Below are positions 15,488-21,403 of a stretch of 21,403 bases of DNA, piece by piece. A program made the position numbers and the translations under genes. Below the pieces are notes generated by a model. The model was not told the origin of the DNA, made no database searches, and saw only the letters and a program-made list of their open reading frames with translations. Position 1 is the first letter of the stretch. Each line of letters starts with the position of its first letter. The stretch is from Nemertoderma westbladi (taxonomy: Eukaryota; Xenacoelomorpha; Nemertodermatida; Nemertodermatidae), in assembly GCA_032718475.1 (NCBI GenBank), contig JAUCBJ010008066.1, forward strand, positions 1 to 21,403. The letters are read 5' to 3'.

Positions 15488-15853
15488 GGCACTGAGGCAT
15501 AGACTATGACTCACTGAGGCATAGACTATGCCTCACTGGGGCACTGAGGCATAGACTATGCCTCACTGAGGCATAGACTATGACTCACTGAGGCATAGAC
15601 TATGCCTCACTGGGGCACTAAGGCATAGACTATGGCTCACTGAGGCATAGACTATGCCTCACTGAGGCATAGACTATGCCTCACTGAGGCACTGAGGCAT
15701 AGTCTATGCCTCACTGAGGCACTGAGGCATAGTCTATGCCTCAGTGAGTCATAGTCTATGCCTCAGTGAGGCATAGTCTATGCCTCAGTGAGTCATAGTC
15801 TATGCCTCAGTGAGACATAGTCTATGCCTCAGTGCCTCAGTGAGGCATAGTCT
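15488..15853. repeat. Array of palindromic units with central orientation switch
   Basis: Units of 22 bp, each centred on the near-palindrome GGCATAGACTATGCC, follow one another. Eight read CATAGACTATG (core at 15501, 15523, 15553, 15575, 15597, 15627, 15649, 15671). Seven read the inverse, CATAGTCTATG (15701, 15731, 15753, 15775, 15797, 15819 and a mutated one at 15849). Spacing is 22 bp, or 30 bp where an extra GGGGCACT or GGCACTGA is inserted. The array as a whole is thus a large inverted repeat with its centre near 15690, able to form one long hairpin or many small cruciforms. No reading frame was recognised here. Confidence 0.95.
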
Positions 15854-15918
15854 GTGTCAGATCTTAAATGAGAGTCTTACAAATTCGAACGTCAACGAAC
15901 AAATTCGAAGGTTACTGT

Positions 15919-15990
15919 TCCACCTTGGTGTAGTGGTTGCGTTGAATTCACTTCTCCCGTATGTCATGGGTTCGATCCTCACATGAACCA
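15919..15990 (+). mobile_element. tRNA-like SINE head or degenerate tRNA
   Basis: A-box-like TGGTGTAGTGG at 15926-15936 and B-box GGTTCGATCC at 15969-15978 are spaced as in a tRNA, and the T stem pairs at four of five positions. The acceptor and anticodon stems do not pair, so it is not a working tRNA. It is most likely the head of a tRNA-derived SINE lying within the element; the body up to about 16075 is not recognisable. The internal pol III promoter could still be functional. Confidence 0.55.
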
Positions 15991-16095
15991 GGGCAGTTTT
16001 CGTTTGGTTAGCAATAGGCCTAACGTTGCAAAATGCAGTATTATTGCCTAGTAACCAATTCATGGCTATCGTATGGTTTTCACTTTAAGGCATTT

Positions 16096-16735
16096 CGCCC
16101 TCTAGCGGCAGACTGGGGAACTTCAGACTACTCTGTGACTCTGCAAAAGATATAGCCTATGCCGTAGTAGATGGCGATTGGGGGGTCAAATTAGGTAATA
16201 ATATATCTAAATAAGCCACAAACATCTTGCCTCATGGCTCGCCCCTTAGAACTCTTAAGCAATATAACTTCATAGTTTTGCGGATTGTAAATAACAAAGC
16301 TAGAGAAGATGTAAATTTTTAAATAATACGCCCTCTAGCGGTAGACTGGAGAACTTCAGACTACTCTGTGACTCCGCAAAAGATATAGCCTATGCCGTAG
16401 TAGATGGCGATTGGGGGGTCAAATTAAGTAATAATATATCTAAATAAGCCTCAAACATCTTGCCTCATGGCTCGCCCCTTAGAACCCTTAAGCAATATAA
16501 CTTCATAGTTTTGCGGATTGTAAATAACAAAGCTAGAGAAGATGTTAATTTTTAAATAATACGCCATCTAGCGGTAGACAGGGGAACTTCATACTACTTT
16601 ATGGCTCCGCAAAAGATATGGCCTAAGCCGTACTGTAGTAGATGCCTACCGAGTTTAAACCCATTCGGAATGAAAATAGCAAAGTTAGAGAAGATGTTAA
16701 TTTCAGATCATACGCCCTCTAGCGGCAGACTATGG
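16096..16735. repeat. 233-bp tandem repeat, about 2.7 copies, CTCF-like motif in each
   Basis: Units begin CGCCCTCTAGCGG at 16096 and 16329, CGCCATCTAGCGG at 16562 and CGCCCTCTAGCGG again at 16713. The first two are nearly identical over 233 bp; the third has an internal deletion (151 bp) and the fourth is only a start. Reversed, the leading motif is CCGCTAGAGGGCG, close to the animal CTCF core consensus. Four such motifs stand in the same orientation. Each full unit also holds GGGGGGTCAAATTA. Binding is inference from the motif. Confidence 0.9.
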
Positions 16736-16855
16736 AACTGCAGACGGCTGGATATAGGTAAGAGTAATTAGTAATCAGAGCTGTCACGGGATGGGGGGCG
16801 GGGCGCTTGGATACAACTATTATTATTAAGCTGTTGCTTGGTTAAAGCTAATTGG

Positions 16856-16875
16856 GGGTCAAAGGTCAAAGGTCA
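16856..16875 (+). promoter_or_regulatory. Triple DR1 nuclear-receptor motif
   Basis: Three hexamers follow with one-base spacing: GGGTCA (16856-16861), AGGTCA (16863-16868) and AGGTCA (16870-16875), all separated by A. Direct repeats of AGGTCA spaced by one base are the known site type for RXR, HNF4 and COUP-TF receptors. It lies in the right half of the element, outside the inverted repeat. Use as an enhancer is inferred. Confidence 0.55.
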
Positions 16876-17002
16876 ACGATAAAGCTGTCTGGAGTAATTA
16901 GTTACCAGTAAGGGAGCTGTATACCCTATGTCTAAGTATAACGAGATGAAAGTCCATGAGGTCATATAGAAACCAATATATAAAACTAATTATTGGTAAA
17001 TC

Positions 17003-17408
17003 TAAAATAAAGTACAATTAATTAATTAAAATTAAATATAAATAAATAGGTATTAATGAATAAAAGAGCCGCGGTGTCACTTATGACACCCTCTTGAGCC
17101 GGCTCTGCGACAGTTAGACAACACTGATGACCCACTGTGTGTCAGGGCGCTAATCAGTCTGATTAATTAGGATAATCAATTAAACCCTAATTAGGAGTCA
17201 TATGACACCTGTTAGGGTTTAATTGTACTAATTAATTGATGACACCTGTCAATTAGGGTCTAATTAGCCTAATTGGGAGGTGTCACCCAGACAGTCTGGC
17301 GCCAATGACACCCAATGACACCCATAGGGTGATAATTGGGTGTCATATGACACCCAATGGGTGTCAGTGTGGTCTAACTGTCGCAGAGCCGCCCAAGACC
17401 CTACTACT
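17003..17408 (-). repeat. Right terminal inverted repeat (about 400 bp)
   Basis: Reverse complement of the left terminal repeat, ending CCCTACTACT at 17408. The match breaks exactly at the next base, which fixes the boundary. It contains one additional 11-bp unit of the GGGTGTCA type compared with the left copy. High similarity between the two copies points to a fairly recent insertion or to ongoing homogenisation. Confidence 0.95.
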
Positions 17409-17414
17409 CACAGC
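17409..17414. repeat. Target-site duplication, right copy (CACAGC)
   Basis: The first six bases after the right terminal repeat are CACAGC, against CATAGC on the left. The longer string CACAGCTGCAG is also present at the edge of repeat copy A (6984-6994). Confidence 0.75.
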
Positions 17415-17499
17415 TGCAGAGGTTGTCTGGTTGTTAGTACTGGTACCGGTACTGGCTGACTTCGTCTTTCCGTAAGCAGGGATGGAAAATAGGGTTTTA

Positions 17500-17620
17500 C
17501 TTTTCAACGTATGCCGTACGTATCCACGTACAGTATGTGCGTACGTATCCACGTATCTATACATTTCATTGGGCGATTTGACATACGCGTATGCATACGC
17601 GTATACTGTTTCCTGATTGG
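17500..17620 (+). repeat. Diverged ACGTATCC repeat, possible copy C
   Basis: TTTTCAACGTATGCCGTACG, two GTACGTATCCACGTA blocks, and ATACGCGTATGCATACGCG resemble copy A in the same orientation (TTTTCGCCGTATCCGTATGC). Similarity fades quickly. If related, copies B and C form an inverted pair around the Polinton-like insertion. The plus-strand DNA up to 18240 holds no gene I can support. Confidence 0.35.
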
Positions 17621-18244
17621 TCCAGATGAGATACGAGAGAAATGTATGCAAAACGCTTAGGCCTCAGTTAATTAGATTCGACACAGCCCATGGGACCGGT
17701 ACATACAGTTTAATATGCTAAAAAGCCGAAACAACTGGAAACACATCACAGATACGATTTGGAATACAGTACTGTTCTCCAGTGGCAGTGGCGTTGCGTA
17801 GCGGGGGGGTGGGGGCGAGTCGACCCGGGCGCGCTCAGGCCAGATGGGGGCGAAAAATAAGCCGGAGCCAAGCAGCCAAGCTTTTAATACTGTACTGTAT
17901 GTAATTTATGTATTGAAACCCGTTTTGTTGACCGCACGAAAAATGTTATTACACCCCACCAACGATTGTATATGGATACTCACATCGACTGTCAATATCT
18001 TCACCGAATTATTGTCTACTGTTGCTAGTTTCTTCCTCTCTCTTTCAATATACTGTATAAACAGTCCTAATAGTCGCCTCTTTCGGAATGGGCAGTAAAT
18101 CACATAGGGTTTGGCAGCTTTTAACAATGCTATTACTGTAACTACCGTTATTTATATCTAGAGCCCAGGTCATAAATATTCATTTCAGAAAATATATATA
18201 TTTAATTTAGTAATTCAATTTATTAATGAAACAAAGTACCCAGC
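17621..18244. other. Intergenic DNA, no gene seen
   Basis: Contains a G-rich patch (GGGGGGGTGGGGGCGAG near 17803) and AT-rich DNA. The open frames at 17844-18098 and 17906-18127 overlap on opposite strands and show no recognisable motif. Confidence 0.4.
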
Positions 18245-18545
18245 AAGACACATCCGGCTAATATCCGGATAATATCCAGCTAAACCGCGTTAAACCCCGC
18301 TAGCTTTGTTTTTGGCGTTTTAATATCCAGCTAATAGCTGGATAATAGTATCCGCCAATTCTCTGGAGAAAATAATCCACTAAATATCTGGAAAAAATCG
18401 TTGATCTAGCTTCACTTTAGCGTCGAATAAATGGACCTAATAAATCACGGGGTTTTAGCGTCAATTTAGCATGTAGAGAAGCTAAAACTAACTGAGAGTA
18501 GCGGGATTTTAGCACCAATTTAGTCGCTAAATATACAGTACTTTT
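18245..18545. repeat. ATCCGG/ATCCAGCT inverted-repeat element fragment
   Basis: CCGGCTAATATCCGGATAAT begins near 18255. A perfect hairpin, ATCCAGCT-AAT-AGCTGGAT, is at 18325-18343. Related TTTAGCGTCAATTTAGC strings follow to 18530. The same vocabulary (ATATCCAGCG, ATATCCGGATAAT, AGCGGGAT) returns at 19636-19720. These may be the two ends of one decayed DNA element or two members of a MITE family; I could not align convincing terminal repeats. Confidence 0.45.
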
Positions 18546-19635
18546 TACAAATTCCATATCATTTTACCAACAACTTGTCTCAAGAAGTTCCAAGAGGTTT
18601 CCACTGGCCAAGAACCTCCAAGAGGTGAAAATTTCCTCAAAGAGGGACCAAGAACCCTCAAGAGTGACCAACAGAGTTTTGCCTTCAAATCAAATCAGGA
18701 ATGTCGAACTTTTCAGAAGATGATTCCTTCTTCTTGATTGGACATTGTGATTAAATTAATAGACAACATTTTTTTTACCGCACACTACTGCTGTATCAAT
18801 ATCGTTCCATATTGTTTGTGTATTATCAGATAATGTATTATTCTTTATTAATATGTTTCAAAACGTTTTCAGTTCCACACCACACTATGTTTAAAGGACG
18901 CCAATTTAAAAGTAATAATAATGAGCGAAAGTGGTAGTATCAAAACCATTAACCAACCCAAATATCCCCAATTCCTAAGAACTAGTAACCTTATATAAGG
19001 GACTTTACAAGTGGGCTGTAAACATGACCTCATTAATGCGCCACTATCTGGCATCACAACATTATAAGCATAAAAAAATGTTAGGCAGTTTTATACTTTG
19101 AGTTCTGTGTGCCACATGAACGAAGCCCCGCTTTAAACATTCTTGCCGCAACTATTGGAGACCCATGAGAAGAGTTGGCCAATAATTGTGCGAAGTTGGT
19201 AAAAGGATGGTGGACGGAGACGTGGGGGGGTTGTACTTGACACAAATCCCTCTCGGTGAATTAATATCTCGTCTCATTGTTAATTTATTATCAATAAATT
19301 AATGAAAAGGTATAGGATAGAGTGGCACTTTTCAAACGAAAACAATAAATTAAACTGAATAGCACTACATATCGTTACTTATTCAATTTTCACCCATGAT
19401 GTAATAATCTATGAGACAATGTTTAGATTAGGTACAACATATGCAGACATTACCAGTGAAATACCCCAATTTGACATTTTAAAATACTGTAATGTACTGT
19501 AATAACTTTAATCACTACAGTAGCTGAACTAAATTAAATATGAACCAACACATTCAATAATGATGATCGTTCACTTTTCATTCACTTTTGTGTCCCTTTA
19601 TTTATATCAACAATACTGTACTTCGAAAATACATA
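18546..19635. other. Intergenic DNA with AG-rich degenerate repeat
   Basis: 18585-18670 repeats variants of CCAAGAACCTCCAAGAGG loosely. The rest is AT-rich with no tRNA, LINE or conserved coding segment. The 62-codon minus-strand frame at 18869-19057 has no supporting motif. Confidence 0.4.
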
Positions 19636-19725
19636 TCCAGCGATTAGCGTGCTAATAGCGGGATGTACCATCCTGCGAATATCCCGCTATCTTTATAAGG
19701 TTATATCCGGATAATCGCCGTAACA
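19636..19725. repeat. Second ATCCGG-type repeat segment
   Basis: Contains ATATCCAGCGATTAGCG, GCTAATAGCGGGATG facing ATCCCGCTATC, and TATATCCGGATAATCG. The AGCGGGAT/ATCCCGCT pair forms a stem about 19664-19691. It is related in wording to 18245-18545. Confidence 0.45.
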
Positions 19726-20250
19726 GCGTCACGTACAGTCTTGTTTGTTATTCAGTACTGTACTTGAGTTTGGCGGTGCCGGTGGTTGTTGGTACAGCAA
19801 AAATGAACACCGCAGTACACCCATCATTGCATCATCTTGCTTTTTAAGGAGTTGACAGTCATACTTAATAAGCAGCAAAGGCAATTCCTATTTGATTGGT
19901 GATTGGCTGGAACACCTTTTCCATCTTTTGCTTTAGGCCTACATATAGAGTGCTTGTGCTACATACAGTTTTACTAATTGGTAGTACAGTAGTATCACTG
20001 TCATTCATACAGTCATAGGCCTACTACAGTACTATACCGTGTATACTGCTATACTACTGTAAACTTTGCTCATACTATTCAGCTATTTCTTCACACTTCA
20101 GTACCAGTAACTGCAGTATTTTTGTATTTAGCGTAGTCAGGCAGTAGCTAAGTTTGTCAGTAGGCCTATACACTACAGTACAGCGCCAGACAGCCTGATA
20201 GCAGTTGTAGGTGTAGCCTTGCTGCCTTGTACAGTTCAGTTAGGAACTTT
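19726..20250. other. DNA dense in TACTGTA/TACAGTA
   Basis: TACTGTA, TACAGTA and close variants recur many times here (for example near 19755, 19985, 20027, 20052 and 20175) and less often back to 17765. TAGGCCTA also appears near 20017 and 20161. No gene was seen. Confidence 0.4.
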
Positions 20251-20494
20251 CACCCGTCAAACGGCTGGACAGACACCCCTCAAACGGGTGGATGAGTTTG
20301 TATTTCTCCACACAAATCCCTATTAAAAATTAAAATTAAATTCGCATTGCTATTTTTTTAGACGCACGAGTAAAATTGGTATTGTGACATAGAGCAGGCA
20401 AAACTACATATTTTGGTCCTGTAAAAATTAAAATTACAGCATAGTTAACTTTTAATTAAGAATTAATTGAATTCCACCCGTCAAACGGGTGGAT
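20251..20494. repeat. Short element bounded by CACCCGTCAAACGG hairpins
   Basis: The left edge has CACCCGTCAAACGG (20251-20264) and TCAAACGGGTGGAT (20280-20293). The right edge has a perfect stem, TCCACCCGT-CAA-ACGGGTGGA (20473-20493), again followed by T. Internally AAAATTAAAATTA occurs twice. The hairpin-bounded 244 bp resembles a small foldback or MITE-like unit; no target duplication was found. Confidence 0.5.
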
Positions 20495-21403
20495 TTGTAC
20501 AATTTTATCTGCTACTCGTCATCCCCCTGAGGCAAGCAGATTCCTTCCCATCTATGGAGCCAGGCTGCCAATCAACACACCAGAGAGCAGACCTCCACTG
20601 TCTACCACTACCATCCTTCCTAGTATACACACACACACACTGTGTACTAATTGAGGCAGCCAGCATAGCATTGGCTTTCTTATTATACTTACTGTATTAC
20701 ATATTACTCTGCAGCTCTTGTCCGACATTAGCTGAGTTACCTAACATGGCATCTGCTATGCCTTAGGCAAACCTACACAAAAGCGCCCGGCTGATGGCTG
20801 GTGGGGTGGCTGCTGGGCTGGACTGCTACACTACACTACTGGTAGTATCCTAATTATATCCCTTTATGAAGACATTAAGTTAATATACTGGCGGTAAGTT
20901 ACTGGCGGTAAGTTACAAGTTATTTCTTTATGCTCTATGAAGTTAAGTTCTCCTTCACACAGGCTAGAGCAGAGGACTAGGACACCATTTCACAATTCCT
21001 TCAATTTGCTGATTTGGCCTTGAATTGCTGACTTGCACTGGCGCCCAGCCAGCTCATTTCTGCATTACTGCTCAGTTCATTTTTGACTGTTTGGCTAACC
21101 ATAAGTCTGTAAGTAAGAGTAATGTAAAAATATGATAATTGAAATCCTGATCCCGAAATTAATTAAAGTTAATTAACTCAATTAGGCAAAAATAATTAAT
21201 TTAATTAATTACAGTTATAAAATACAGTTAGGTACGGTATTCACAGCGAGATTTGATTGCACAGTGATAGCAAACCTCACAGTCGTGGTGCACAGATTTT
21301 CTAAATTGGAGCCAAATTTTTCTAAAAACCGTAAATTAGAATTGCATGAATTATATGAATTGCATGAATTTTGTAACAGATTCCTCCATCTTATTGCTGT
21401 ATT
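20495..21403. other. Intergenic DNA with simple repeats
   Basis: Holds an (AC)n run at about 20626-20640, a perfect 14-bp duplication TACTGGCGGTAAGT at 20886-20913, and TTAATTAA-rich DNA at 21155-21215. The 99-codon plus-strand frame at 20467-20766 begins in the hairpin repeat and shows no motif; I do not call it a gene. Confidence 0.5.

Larger units (their letters stand above)
12511..17408 (+). mobile_element. Short Polinton/Maverick-like element, apparently non-autonomous
   Basis: This complete 4898-bp element is bounded by long terminal inverted repeats. The outermost 36 bp, AGTAGTAGGGTCTTGGGC then GGCTCTGCGACAGTTAGA, are identical at both ends, and similarity continues for about 400 bp. 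The ends are AG...CT and the flanking hexamers are CATAGC/CACAGC. Long inverted repeats, AG...CT ends and 6-bp duplications are the established Polinton signature. Ordinary Polintons are about 10-20 kb and encode protein-primed DNA polymerase B, a retroviral-type integrase, a packaging ATPase, a protease and capsid proteins. None of these has a recognisable motif here. One intact unknown gene occupies the left-centre; the right half is non-coding repeats and regulatory-looking motifs. It probably moves, if at all, with enzymes from a full-length relative. The class assignment is inference from the ends. Confidence 0.75.

Noticed and set aside
15488-15853. CRISPR array
   Set aside because: Units are contiguous palindromes without unique spacers, change orientation midway, and lie in animal DNA.
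15919-15990. Functional tRNA gene
   Set aside because: A and B boxes are present but acceptor and anticodon stems do not pair.
15857-16063. 68-codon minus-strand frame over the SINE-like head
   Set aside because: It overlaps non-coding repeat features and shows no recognisable domain; it is explained by chance.
20467-20766. 99-codon plus-strand frame
   Set aside because: Starts inside the hairpin repeat and runs through an (AC)n tract; no conserved feature.

Overview
The window looks like nuclear DNA of a bilaterian animal, probably a marine invertebrate. It is AT-rich, gene-poor and full of decayed transposons. It carries one conserved animal gene (ZNHIT1), two LINE types, a tRNA-derived SINE, satellites and a Polinton-like element. 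No prokaryotic operon, CRISPR array or rRNA was seen. A more exact taxon cannot be fixed from the sequence; an echinoderm or other deuterostome is only a guess.

Layout. 1-640: a duplicated repeat and a frameshifted coding remnant on the minus strand. 640-2510: AT-rich DNA with TACCGGTA palindromes and a two-copy 286-bp tandem duplication. 3997-4660: a 91-bp satellite of about seven copies, followed by scattered TACCTTGG motifs. 5565-5783: a SINE ending in (ATT)n. 6391-6855 (minus): an intact, intronless ZNHIT1 reading frame, encoding a subunit of the SRCAP-type chromatin remodeller. 6984-7107: a dispersed repeat in its 5' flank. 7263-10145 (minus): an RTE-like LINE with an intact reverse transcriptase, a beheaded endonuclease and a (TAG)n tail. 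11449-12122: the 3' end of a second LINE.

The main discovery is at 12511-17408. This is a complete 4.9-kb element with about 400-bp terminal inverted repeats, AG...CT termini and a 6-bp target duplication (CATAGC/CACAGC). Those end features are those of Polinton/Maverick elements, but it is far shorter than a normal Polinton. It has none of the recognisable Polinton replication genes. It carries one intact 569-codon gene of unknown function with its own compact promoter (CRE, two inverted CCAAT boxes, TATA) and a poly(A) signal 18 nt after the stop. Its C-terminus has an Ile-Leu-Gly-Gly motif resembling adenoviral-type protease sites. The non-coding half holds a 366-bp array of 22-bp palindromic units that reverse orientation at the centre, a tRNA-like SINE head, a 233-bp tandem repeat carrying CTCF-like motifs, and a triple DR1 nuclear-receptor motif.

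The inverted repeats differ at only a few positions, so the insertion looks fairly young. It sits at the edge of a second copy of the dispersed repeat found upstream of ZNHIT1. 17415-21403 holds no gene I can support, only short inverted-repeat families and simple repeats.
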